From: Desulfobacteraceae bacterium
GTDB taxonomy: Bacteria; Desulfobacterota; Desulfobacteria; Desulfobacterales; SURF-15
Assembly: GCA_003599475.1 (NCBI GenBank)
Contig: QZKK01000208.1
Coordinates: 1 to 12,744 of the forward strand
Direction of reading: 5' to 3'
DNA: 12,744 bases
Positions 1-6,933 of this stretch are shown one piece after another; position 1 is the stretch's first letter; every line of letters starts with the position of its first letter. The notes below the pieces were generated by a model. The model made no database searches and was not told the DNA's origin. It was given only the letters and a program-made list of their open reading frames with translations. The position numbers were made by a program, and so were the translations under genes.

Positions 1-75
1 GTCCACAGCCCGGACGGTGCCGACCAGCATATGGAAGTAGAGCCTGAGATCTTCGATGGTCAGCAGTCGTTCCAC
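1..75 (-). CDS. Peptide-type ABC transporter ATP-binding protein, N-terminal 25 codons only
   Basis: Cytoplasmic ATPase subunit expected to energise the permease pair encoded just upstream. Only the first 25 codons lie in the window. They read through MERLLTIEDL and later GTVRAVD, which fits the usual start of OppD/DppD-type ATPases, where a short beta strand (LLxIxDLxxxF) is followed by xxGxVxAVD ahead of Walker A. Walker A itself is outside the window. The start is GTG at 75-73, two bases after the stop of the permease C gene, so the two are very probably cotranscribed and translationally coupled. A weak purine-rich stretch (CAGGGATCAGG) precedes it, inside the permease gene. The family call rests on a short match plus operon position; which of the D or F type subunits it is cannot be told. 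Confidence 0.8.
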   Translation of the reverse strand, partial: MERLLTIEDLRLYFHMLVGTVRAVD

Positions 76-77
76 GG

Positions 78-1073
78 CTACACCTGATCCCTGGACCGGG
101 GCTCCAGCGCGTCCCTCAGCCAATCCGCAAGCACATTGATGCATCCGACCAAAAGCATCAGCGCAAGCCCCGGGAAAATGGAAGCCCACCATCTTCCCGA
201 AAAAAGAACTTCATACCCTCTCGCAATCGCCATTCCGATGGACGGCGTCGATATCGGAACCCCGACCCCCAGAAAGCTCAAGGTGGCCTCCAGGATGATG
301 ACCCTCGGCACCTGCACCGCCGTAAGCACCAGAATCGGGGTGATTGCATTGATCAGCAGGTACTTGACCATGATCGTGCCGGGTCCGAAGCCCAGCGCGT
401 GGGCGGCTTCGACATATTCCTTCTCCCGGATGGAAAGGACCGTACCGCGCACGGTCCTGGCGTACTCGGCCCACCCGGTGATCGCGATTACGATGATCAT
501 GTTTCCCAGCCCCTGCCCGAAGATGACCATAAAGCAAAGCGCCACCATGATCAGCGGAAGCGATAGCTGAACGTCCACCGCCCGCATGATGAACGACTCC
601 CAGAATCCCCGCGCATAGCCGGCTGTAAGCCCCAGGGTCAACCCGATCATGAGCGAAAGCCCTACACTCAGGATGCCGACCATCAGCGAGATCCGCAGCC
701 CGAAGATGATGTTGCTCAAGACATCCCGGCCGAGCCGGTCGGTGCCCAGGTAAAAGGGGGCCAGGCCCCGATCCTCCCAGATGGGGGGCCTCAGGCGGGC
801 CCGCAAGGTCTGTTCGAGCGGATCGACCGGTGCGACCCACTGGGCGAAAACAGCGCAGAAAACAACCAGGAGAAAAATCAGGGAGGCGGAAAGGACCAGC
901 TTGTTGGTCAGATACGAGTGAAGGATCTGGCGCTCCGAGGGAATGTAGCGAAATCCCAAAAACGAATGTACCGGCGGAGAATAGGCCTCCTGGTAAGCTT
1001 CCGGGACTGCTGCGGGCAACACATCTGCTTTGATGCTACTTTTCATGCCGAATCCGTGGATCGAGCCAGACAT
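78..1073 (-). CDS. Peptide/dipeptide ABC transporter permease, DppC/OppC type
   Basis: Inner-membrane permease that should pair with the DppB-type protein encoded just upstream to form the channel of a peptide-type ABC importer. The 331-residue product has a long hydrophilic N-terminus, a first membrane segment at about 58-82 and the OppC-family hallmark GTDRLGRDVLS at 110-120. Several further membrane helices follow, then the EAA coupling loop EYVEAAHALGFGPG at about 219-232, and a DWLRDALEPR tail. The gene overlaps permease B by 38 bases if translation begins at ATG 1073. ATG 1046, nine codons later, is an equally possible start, with a shorter overlap and a length (322) nearer the family norm. 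Neither start has a good Shine-Dalgarno site, so coupling to permease B translation is likely. The substrate cannot be read from the sequence. Confidence 0.93.
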   Translation of the reverse strand: MSGSIHGFGMKSSIKADVLPAAVPEAYQEAYSPPVHSFLGFRYIPSERQILHSYLTNKLVLSASLIFLLVVFCAVFAQWVAPVDPLEQTLRARLRPPIWEDRGLAPFYLGTDRLGRDVLSNIIFGLRISLMVGILSVGLSLMIGLTLGLTAGYARGFWESFIMRAVDVQLSLPLIMVALCFMVIFGQGLGNMIIVIAITGWAEYARTVRGTVLSIREKEYVEAAHALGFGPGTIMVKYLLINAITPILVLTAVQVPRVIILEATLSFLGVGVPISTPSIGMAIARGYEVLFSGRWWASIFPGLALMLLVGCINVLADWLRDALEPRSRDQV

Positions 1074-1956
1074 AGAGGATGTCTACAGTCAGGTTGATGG
1101 TCAGGAAGATGGTGGCGATCACCAGCGCCCAGGCGATGATGACCGGAAAGTCCATCACCCCGATGGAATCCAGAAAGAGCCGCCCCATCCCCGGCCATGC
1201 AAAAACCCGCTCGGTGACGATGGCTCCGGCAAGAAGCGACCCCATCTGCATGCCGGCGATGGTGACAAACGGAATGAGAGTGTTCTTGAGGGCGTGCTTG
1301 TAGACGACCAGTTTTTCACTGACCCCTTTGGCACGCGCGGTTCGAATATAGTCCTGAGTCATGACATCGAGCATCCCCGCTCGGACAAGCCTCAGGAAAA
1401 GCGCCAGCCGATACAGGGCGAGCGAGGAGGCCGGCAGCACCAGGTGCGCCCAGGTCCCCCGCCCGGAGGAGGGGAGCCATTGAAGCTGCACTGCAAAGAT
1501 CAGGATAAAAGCGATTCCGATCCAGAAGGGGGGTGCGGAAATGCCGACCAGAGAGCCGAGCAGGCAGATTCGATCGATCGTTTTTCCCCTCCGGGTCGAT
1601 GCTAAAATTCCGAGCGGGACGGCCAGAATCAGGCTGATGAAAATCGATGTAACCACCAGCTCAAGAGAAGCCGGGAGCCGCTCCAAGACGAGCTTCAAGG
1701 CCGGCTGCCCGTGGTGATAGCTGACGCCGAGGTTGCCACGGATCGCATTTTTCAGAAACAATCCGTATTGCACCATCAGGGGCTTGTCGAGCCCCAGGCT
1801 GCGGCGCATCGCTTCCACATCCGGGGGCGGTGCATCCGGCGGCATCAGAAGCTCGATCGGATCTCCGGAGAGGTGAAGTACCGTGAATACGATCAGAGTG
1901 ACCACGAAAAAGACGATCAACGCCTGGTATATACGCCTGAGAAGATAGAAACCCAT
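1036..1956 (-). CDS. Peptide/dipeptide ABC transporter permease, DppB/OppB type
   Basis: Inner-membrane permease, partner of the C-type permease downstream. The 306-residue product begins with the family's N-terminal helix (MGFYLLRRIYQALIVFFVVT) and has a periplasmic loop with GDPIELLM. GNLGVS follows at 74-79, then several membrane segments and the EAA loop at about 203-226 (YIRTARAKGVSEKLVVYK). The C-terminus is YVWLDPRIRHEK; YxxLDPRIR is typical of B subunits. Length and layout match GsiC/DppB proteins. The ATG at 1956 is the only reasonable start because an in-frame stop lies three codons upstream. What precedes it is the 7-bp repeat array, with no Shine-Dalgarno sequence. The gap from the solute-binding protein gene is 108 bases, almost all repeat. 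Confidence 0.94.
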   Translation of the reverse strand: MGFYLLRRIYQALIVFFVVTLIVFTVLHLSGDPIELLMPPDAPPPDVEAMRRSLGLDKPLMVQYGLFLKNAIRGNLGVSYHHGQPALKLVLERLPASLELVVTSIFISLILAVPLGILASTRRGKTIDRICLLGSLVGISAPPFWIGIAFILIFAVQLQWLPSSGRGTWAHLVLPASSLALYRLALFLRLVRAGMLDVMTQDYIRTARAKGVSEKLVVYKHALKNTLIPFVTIAGMQMGSLLAGAIVTERVFAWPGMGRLFLDSIGVMDFPVIIAWALVIATIFLTINLTVDILYVWLDPRIRHEK

Positions 1957-1960
1957 CGCA

Positions 1961-2062
1961 CGTTACACGTTGCAGGTTACACGTTACACGTTACACGTTG
2001 CACGTTGCAGGTTACACGTCACACGTTCAACGATTTCAACGTGCAACGTGCAACGATTTCAA
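1961..2062. repeat. Degenerate 7-bp-period repeat array between binding-protein and permease genes
   Basis: From 1961 the sequence parses without gaps into 12 heptamers and two 9-mers. The heptamers are CGTTACA, CGTTGCA, GGTTACA, CGTCACA, CGTTCAA and CGTGCAA; the 9-mer CGATTTCAA occurs at 2031-2039 and 2054-2062. The array nearly fills the 108-base gap and stops four bases before the permease B ATG. On the transcribed minus strand it reads as repeated TGTAACG/TGCAACG and contains no ribosome-binding site. The 20-base string at 2023-2042 recurs exactly at 3778-3797. This is not a CRISPR array, because no spacers exist. Its function is unknown. Confidence 0.9.
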
Positions 2063-2064
2063 CC

Positions 2065-3648
2065 TCATTCCGCTCTTTTCAGGTCGAATGCGAAAAGGCG
2101 CTCGTCGATCCGGGCGATTCCGCCCTTGATCCGCTTGGAAAATCCCATCACGTTTTCCTGGTAGTAGAGCGGGATGACATAGTAGCTGCCGTAAATGATC
2201 TCCGAAACTGCGTCCCGGAGTTTGGCCCGCTTCTCGGGGTCCATCTCGCTGTTGGCCGCATCGAGGCCCGTTTCGACCTTAGGATCGTAGTAGCCGCCCC
2301 GGTTGTTGCGGCCGTAGGAGCCCTGCGTCTTCCGGAAGTATCCGTTCATAGTCCCCTGATAGGACATGGTCCCCCACCCGCCGAGGAACATGGCGAACTG
2401 TTTTTTGTCCATCTTGGGGAAAAAGACCGCTTTAGGAGTCGCCACTACCTGCAGATTCAGCCCGAGGTTCTTATTGATCTGGGCGGCGACCGCTTCCGTA
2501 ACCGCCGCGTCGTTGATGTAGCGGTCGTTGGGACAGTCGAGGTCTGCGGTAAATCCTTTCGGATAGCCGGCCTCGGCAAGAAGTTTTTTGCCTAATTCAG
2601 GGTTGTATTCGGGCCGCTTGAGGTTGTGGTGATATCCTTCCGAATTGGCGCTGATGAGCTGGCTTGCCGGATAGGCGCTTCCCTCCATGACATACTTGAT
2701 GATCTCATTGACGTTGACGGCATGGGCGATCGCCTTCCGGACCCGGAAGTCTTTAAACGGGTTGGGCTGTCCGACAGGAATCCCGGGGCTTCCCTCGGGG
2801 GCGGGCCCTCCTTTGTCGGCAACCACGTTGAACATAAGATAGATGGAGCGGTAGCTGGGGGCTTTGGCCACGTAGGTGTCCTTGTTCTTTTCAACCCTCG
2901 GGATATCCGGGATCGAAACCCCCCAGACCGCATCGACTTCGCCGGAGACAAGCGCCGCCACCCGGGTGGCGTCTTCCGGGATCGCGCGGATGATCACTTC
3001 CGGAAAGTCGACCTTGCCGCCGTGCCATTCCGGGTTTGCCGTCAGCTTCAAATGATCGTCTTTGACATATTCAACGAACTTGTACGGGCCGGTTCCCACC
3101 ATGGTCCGGGTCAGGTAGCTGTGGTCCTTCGCATCCCACTCCTGGAAATGCTTCGGGGGCACCATGGCGACCGAATCGAGCATGATGAGGGCTTCGGGGG
3201 TCGGTGCCTTGGTCACCAGCCGGAGCGTATGGTCGTCGACCGCGACGATTTCGGTATAGTTCGGAACCATGTATTTATATTGGCTTTTGGGATGCGTCTT
3301 GCAGCGCTCCAGAGAGAACTTGGCGGCGGCCGCATTGAACGGCTCGCCGTTGTGGAATTTGACTCCCTTTTTGAGCTTGAACTCCCAGGTGAGATTGTCG
3401 ATCAGTTTCCAGCTTTCCGCCAATAGGGGCTGGATCTTCAGGTTGACATCAAGACCAACCAACGGCTCGTAGCAATGGCGCTGCAGGGTGGTCGTTGTGG
3501 TCTCGTTCCGGCCGTGTGGATCGAGGGTGGCGGCATCCCCTTCGAAGGCGATGATCAGGGGCTTTTCGGCGGAAAAGCCGAAGGAGGGTGCGATGAGGCC
3601 GAACGCGAGGAAACCGATCAGAAACCATTTAAAAAAGCTTTTGTTCAT
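2065..3648 (-). CDS. Periplasmic peptide-type ABC substrate-binding protein (SBP_bac_5 family)
   Basis: Exported substrate receptor for the ABC importer encoded downstream. The 527-residue product opens with a signal peptide: MNKSFFKW, a hydrophobic core to about residue 23, and likely cleavage near 24-27 before EKPLIIAFEG. There is no lipobox cysteine, so it should be a free periplasmic protein. The mature part shows family signatures: DAATLDPH, then YEPLVGLD, the LAESWKLIDNLTWEFKLKKG block, and GVKFHNGEPFNAAAAKFSLER. The late FRVRKAIAHAVN and AEAGYPKGF blocks also fit. The start is ATG 3648 with a strong AGGAGG five bases upstream (3659-3654). It sits second in the operon, after the M20 hydrolase gene and a 169-base gap. 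The family binds di/oligopeptides, nickel, glutathione and others, so the ligand is not assignable. The adjacent amidohydrolase suggests a peptide or N-acyl amino compound. Confidence 0.95.
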   Translation of the reverse strand: MNKSFFKWFLIGFLAFGLIAPSFGFSAEKPLIIAFEGDAATLDPHGRNETTTTTLQRHCYEPLVGLDVNLKIQPLLAESWKLIDNLTWEFKLKKGVKFHNGEPFNAAAAKFSLERCKTHPKSQYKYMVPNYTEIVAVDDHTLRLVTKAPTPEALIMLDSVAMVPPKHFQEWDAKDHSYLTRTMVGTGPYKFVEYVKDDHLKLTANPEWHGGKVDFPEVIIRAIPEDATRVAALVSGEVDAVWGVSIPDIPRVEKNKDTYVAKAPSYRSIYLMFNVVADKGGPAPEGSPGIPVGQPNPFKDFRVRKAIAHAVNVNEIIKYVMEGSAYPASQLISANSEGYHHNLKRPEYNPELGKKLLAEAGYPKGFTADLDCPNDRYINDAAVTEAVAAQINKNLGLNLQVVATPKAVFFPKMDKKQFAMFLGGWGTMSYQGTMNGYFRKTQGSYGRNNRGGYYDPKVETGLDAANSEMDPEKRAKLRDAVSEIIYGSYYVIPLYYQENVMGFSKRIKGGIARIDERLFAFDLKRAE

Positions 3649-3716
3649 GTCTGCCTCCTATTCTTTTTTGGTTTATGCTCAGGAACCCCATCAGGTTCCA
3701 GCGACATAACGGCAAC

Positions 3717-3736
3717 GCCGGAGGGGATCCGCCGGC
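3717..3736 (-). other. Possible intercistronic hairpin ahead of the binding-protein gene
   Basis: Between the hydrolase and binding-protein genes, GCCGG at 3717-3721 pairs with CCGGC at 3732-3736. A second small inverted repeat pairs GGAACC at 3682-3687 with GGTTCC at 3694-3699. No T-run follows either on the minus strand, so they are not classical terminators. Intercistronic hairpins ahead of binding-protein genes often raise expression of that gene relative to neighbours; applying that here is inference. Confidence 0.25.
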
Positions 3737-3737
3737 T

Positions 3738-3808
3738 CGTTGCACGTTGCACGTTTCAGGTTGCGCGTCCTCGTTCAACGTTCAACGATTTCAACGTTCA
3801 ACGTAGCA
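3738..3808. repeat. Second degenerate 7-bp-period repeat array, in the hydrolase / binding-protein gap
   Basis: The sequence parses into heptamers (CGTTGCA twice, CGTTTCA, GGTTGCG, CGTTCAA several times, CGTAGCA) with one 6-mer (CGTCCT) and one 9-mer (CGATTTCAA at 3786-3794). The same heptamer and 9-mer variants make up the array at 1961-2062, and a 20-base stretch is identical in the two. It ends nine bases after the hydrolase stop codon on the minus strand. Nothing in it looks coding. Confidence 0.85.
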
Positions 3809-3817
3809 TTCGTCAGA

Positions 3818-4987
3818 TTATTTGGACCGGTTGAAATCTTCGGCGGCCTTTTTCCGCAGCGTCTCGGAGCTCAGGAAATCGTATGCGGTCATGGCCACGA
3901 TCTTTGCGCCGTTTATCATCGCTTCACGCCCCCGGGGCCCGACGGTTGCCTCGCAGAAGCCCACCGTATGGTTCGGCGTGTCGTGGCCGGTCATGGCGAG
4001 CACCGGATGGAGCGCAGGCAGATAATAGCCGAGGTTTCCGATGTCGGAGGAGCCCCGGCGCCCGTCGTCGCTATCGATGGCGATGCCGAGCAGCTCCATA
4101 TTGGCGCGGACAGCCGCCTCCAGGGAGGGATTCCGGTTCATGGGATCGATCGTCGGGAGCTCCACATGGATTTTTACCGTTGCCCCCACCGCCGTGGCCG
4201 CTCCTTCGGCGCACTTCTTCACGCGCTCGAACACCTCGTCCCGGTAGCTGCGGCTTCCCGCGCGAACGTAAAAAAGGCCGGCTGTATAATCGGGGATGAT
4301 GTTCGGGGCGTCTCCTCCGTGGGTGATGACGCCGTGGATGCGTGCATCGGGCCTTAAATGCTGCCGCAGCGCGTTTATGGCCGAGTAGGCGGCAACGATG
4401 GCATCCAGGGCGTTTATCCCCTTATCGGGGGAGCTTGCCGCATGCGCCGTTTTTCCGAAAAATTCCATTCTGAATTTGATCCTGCCGAGCATGTCCTTGC
4501 CCGGGATATTGAGTTGTCCGGGATGAAACATGATGGCCGCGTCCATCTCCTTGAAAACACCGGCTTCGGCAAGGCGCGCTTTCCCGCCTCCTCCTTCCTC
4601 GGCCGGGGTGCCCACCAGAGCCACACTGCCTGCCGCATCCCCTAAAATCCGGCTCAACGCCGCGGCAGCCCCCACACCGGCGGCCGCAATGAGATTGTGG
4701 CCGCAGCCATGTCCGATCTTGGGCAGGGCATCGTATTCCGCAAGGAGAGCAACCGACGGCCGGGTGGGTTTCCTCCCCGAAGGCCTGGCCAAAAAAGCGG
4801 TTTCGACTTTTCCAACCCCCTTTTCAACGGTGAACCCGAGGTCCGTTAAAACATTCGAAAGGTGCTCGCAGGCCTTGAACTCCTGATAGGCGGTCTCAGG
4901 ATTGTCCTTCAGATAGCGGCTGACGGCAAAAAGCGTTTCTGAAAGCGATTCGACTTCACGACAAATCCGTTCCTTAATGGCGTCCAT
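3818..4987 (-). CDS. M20-family metallopeptidase / amidohydrolase
   Basis: Cytoplasmic zinc-type hydrolase of the M20 amidohydrolase group (AbgB / aminoacylase / PM20D2-like), cleaving an amide or peptide bond of a small substrate. The 389-residue product has no signal peptide. Visible metal-site candidates are H93, C95 and H97 in GHGCGHN (92-98), the E130-E131 pair in TPAEEGGGG, H155 in FHPG and H340 in TPNHTVGF. The dimerisation domain lies near 170-290, with GKTAHA at 178-183 and GGDAPNIIPD at 224-233. The start is ATG 4987, preceded by TAGGAGACGCAA, a good ribosome-binding site. It is the first gene of the minus-strand transporter operon. Co-occurrence with an ABC peptide importer points to import of a small peptide or N-acyl amino compound and intracellular hydrolysis. 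The exact substrate is not readable. Confidence 0.93.
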   Translation of the reverse strand: MDAIKERICREVESLSETLFAVSRYLKDNPETAYQEFKACEHLSNVLTDLGFTVEKGVGKVETAFLARPSGRKPTRPSVALLAEYDALPKIGHGCGHNLIAAAGVGAAAALSRILGDAAGSVALVGTPAEEGGGGKARLAEAGVFKEMDAAIMFHPGQLNIPGKDMLGRIKFRMEFFGKTAHAASSPDKGINALDAIVAAYSAINALRQHLRPDARIHGVITHGGDAPNIIPDYTAGLFYVRAGSRSYRDEVFERVKKCAEGAATAVGATVKIHVELPTIDPMNRNPSLEAAVRANMELLGIAIDSDDGRRGSSDIGNLGYYLPALHPVLAMTGHDTPNHTVGFCEATVGPRGREAMINGAKIVAMTAYDFLSSETLRKKAAEDFNRSK

Positions 4988-5461
4988 TTGCGTCTCCTAT
5001 CCCCTCCAGTAAGTGATTCCGTATGAGTTACATAATAGCTGCCAATAATCAAGAAAAGAAACATCGATCGTCTCAATGGGGATTCGCCGGAGCCGTTTTC
5101 GCAGAGGTCATCCACCAAGGCGATACGAATTTACAGTTTCCAATGCGCAATTTCCAGTGTCCAAGTGAAAGCGGATTCACTTCGACTTGGAAACTGCATT
5201 CTATATTGAATTTTTTCCGGGCTTTAATCAGGAAACTGGAGCATGCCATTATAAAGGATTCAAGGTCAAGCGGAAAATTGATTGCGGGTTATCTTGCCGG
5301 GGCGGGATTGCGGGTTGCGGGTTATGGGGTGCGGTGTCCATGCTCGCCGAAAGCTGGGATGCCGAATGCCGGTAATGGTAATGGATCATCTCGGATGAGA
5401 TCTGAATTCCCGATTCGTTCGAATTTAGCCCTGGAATATGATACGGTGGTAACATCTGGCT
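4988..5461. other. Non-coding, repeat-containing stretch between divergent units
   Basis: I see no supportable gene in these 474 bases; the frames that stay open have unlikely composition and no family match. It holds a perfect 7-bp inverted repeat (AAGTGAA at 5163-5169, TTCACTT at 5176-5182, loop of six). It also holds three copies of the heptamer GCGGGTT at 5284-5290, 5310-5316 and 5317-5323. The left end carries the leader of the hydrolase operon; the right end runs into a decayed gene. Confidence 0.6.
5032..5037 (-). promoter_or_regulatory. Candidate -10 element for the hydrolase-transporter operon
   Basis: The minus strand reads TATTAT here, 45 bases upstream of the hydrolase ATG and 5/6 to the sigma-70 -10 consensus. 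The -35 position has only a poor T-rich match (TTTCTT or TTCTTT, 17-18 bases upstream). It is listed because it is the best candidate in the leader of this operon; it is unproven. Confidence 0.25.
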
Positions 5462-5698
5462 GACATTAAAACATTTGATCAATCCCATGAAGAAGTCACC
5501 CAAAACGAAATGGGCGCGCCTGCAACCTGCGAGAAGACTACTGGCTTTACGTAGTTTATCATTGCGGCACGCCAACACCTCAACTGGTGAGGGGTTCAGG
5601 ACCTCTTCGGAAACCTTCTGGTCCGGCCCTTCAGCAGAACCCAGACGGTTGAACGAACAATCCGCTGCACAATAGAGACGAGCGGCATGCGCATCTGA
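5462..5698 (+). pseudogene. Decayed C-terminal fragment of a NOV_C (DUF3883)-type, helicase-associated protein
   Basis: Three frames must be joined. From 5462 one frame reads DIKTFDQSHEEVTQNE. From 5515 another reads RACNLREDYWLYVVYHCG and continues TPTPQLVR to 5592. From 5594 the third reads VQDLFGNLLVRPF and ends at a TGA at 5696-5698. Joined, this follows the C-terminal NOV_C/DUF3883 pattern I know from large bacterial SNF2-type helicases and related proteins: NEW..AC.L.DDYWLYVVYNC, then L.RVQDPF.KLLV. The frame changes fall at AAA and GGG (5508-5514) and GGGG (5591-5594), consistent with single-base gains in short homopolymers. No upstream helicase domain is present. The next gene begins 29 bases after the stop, as in an operon. 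The family call comes from remembered motifs, without a database search. Confidence 0.6.
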
Positions 5699-5727
5699 CA
5701 TAACCAGATCATGGAGGTTGGTGAGAT

Positions 5728-6933
5728 ATGAGAGATGAAGAATTGATTGCGCTTCTTGACGATCTTGAGTCCGACCGAGTGGAGCGAAAGGAATCGATTG
5801 CAGACGGTGATAAAATCCGCAAAGCGATCTGTGCTTTTGCAAATGATCTGCCCGACCATAAGAAGCCCGGTGTTCTTTTCGTCGGCGTCGATGATTCGGG
5901 CTTCCCAACCAGACGACCCATCACGGATCAAATGCTTCAGCAGCTTGCGTCCATGCGTGCAGACGGAAACATATTGCCTTTCCCTTCGATGATCGTGCAA
6001 AAAAGCAACCTTAAAGGACATGAGCTGGCAGTTGTCCTGGTCCAACCCGCAGACGCGCCTCCCGTTCGATTTAAAGGCACGGCTTGGGTGCGAGTCGGGC
6101 CGCGTCGTGCGATTGCAAGTCCCCAGGAAGAACGCATCCTGGCCGAGCGACGGCGTTATCATGACGCCCCTGCGGATATTCAACCCTTGCGGGATGTGGA
6201 TATAGAAGAGTTGGATCAGGCACTGTTCAAAGAGGTATACCTGCCTGCTGCGGTGAGCCCGGAGGTGCTTGCCGGGAATTCGCGCACTTCGGAAGAACAG
6301 ATGGCCTCGCTGCGTCTTGTCGATTTTGGCCCCCCTTTGACTCCTACCGTACTGGGACTTTTGGTTCTTGGGAAGAGACCTTCACGGCACATGCCCGGGG
6401 CTTACGTTTCCTTTTTACGTCTTGCCGGTGAACAATTGAGTTCCGATGTGGTCAGCAATCATGACATTCAGGGGCCATTACCTCGCATGATGTCTCAGCT
6501 CGACGAATTGCTCAATTTGCATATTATGACAGCGGTCGATATCACATCCGGAAACAAGGAGCGCCGTTATCCGGATTATCCCCTCGCAGCGCTGCAGCAA
6601 ATCGTCCGCAATGCCGTCATGCATCGCAGTTATGAAGGAACCAATGCTCCGGTCCGCATCTACTGGTACAGCAATCGGATCGAAGTCATCAGCCCCGGCG
6701 GACCTTACGGGCATGTGACCAAGGAAAACTTCGGTCTGCCGGGGATCAATGATTACCGAAATCCGAATCTGGCGGAGGCAATGCGCCACTTAGGGTATGC
6801 ACAGCACTTCGGAGTGGGCATTCAAATTGCCAGAGAAGCATTGGCGCGAAACGGGAATCCTCCGCTGGAGTTCAAATTGGATTTAGGTCCTTTGGTTGCG
6901 ATTATCCGGAAGAAAGAACGAGAGGATTCATGA
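5728..6933 (+). CDS. AlbA_2 (Schlafen-type) domain plus GHKL ATPase protein
   Basis: A 401-residue soluble protein of the group usually annotated as ATP-binding or RecG-related transcriptional regulator. Residues about 8-140 form an AlbA_2 domain, with E14-S-D-R-V-E-R-K21-E-S, then GVLFVGVDDSGFP, and FKGTAWVRVGPRRAIASPQE near its end. Residues about 285-395 form a GHKL/HATPase_c_4 domain. Its N box is IVRNAVMHRSY (292-302), a glycine motif is SPGGPYG (322-328), and a second glycine motif is HFGVGI (360-365). Family AlbA_2 domains bind nucleic acid; the biological role of these fusions is mostly unknown and they recur near mobile and defence genes. The start is ATG 5728 with GGAGGT nine bases upstream (5713-5718). 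It follows the decayed NOV_C gene closely and its stop is overlapped by a small reading frame. The gene looks intact. Confidence 0.88.
   Translation: MRDEELIALLDDLESDRVERKESIADGDKIRKAICAFANDLPDHKKPGVLFVGVDDSGFPTRRPITDQMLQQLASMRADGNILPFPSMIVQKSNLKGHELAVVLVQPADAPPVRFKGTAWVRVGPRRAIASPQEERILAERRRYHDAPADIQPLRDVDIEELDQALFKEVYLPAAVSPEVLAGNSRTSEEQMASLRLVDFGPPLTPTVLGLLVLGKRPSRHMPGAYVSFLRLAGEQLSSDVVSNHDIQGPLPRMMSQLDELLNLHIMTAVDITSGNKERRYPDYPLAALQQIVRNAVMHRSYEGTNAPVRIYWYSNRIEVISPGGPYGHVTKENFGLPGINDYRNPNLAEAMRHLGYAQHFGVGIQIAREALARNGNPPLEFKLDLGPLVAIIRKKEREDS

Noticed and set aside
1961..2062. CRISPR array
   Set aside because: Units are 7 bases with no spacers between them and no cas gene is present.
1711..2595. 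Long plus-strand open frame opposite the permease B and binding-protein genes
   Set aside because: It is antisense to two clear genes, runs through the heptamer array, and its product is of mixed charge with no recognisable motif.
3682..3699. Intrinsic terminator between hydrolase and binding-protein genes
   Set aside because: The six-base inverted repeat has no T-run after it on the minus strand, and the genes look cotranscribed.
5025..5050. Sigma-54 site upstream of the hydrolase (TTGGCA on the minus strand)
   Set aside because: The required GC of the -12 element is missing at the right spacing.
5023..5463. Plus-strand open frame of 146 codons left of the pseudogene
   Set aside because: It crosses repeat motifs, has no ribosome-binding site and an unlikely composition with no family match.
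5249..5908. Minus-strand open frame opposite the pseudogene and ATPase gene start
   Set aside because: It overlaps the convincing AlbA_2 coding region and spans the repeats; composition looks like antisense noise.
5462..6933. A complete DISARM-like or other named defence system
   Set aside because: Only a domain fragment and one AlbA_2-ATPase gene are present; no helicase core, methylase or nuclease is visible.
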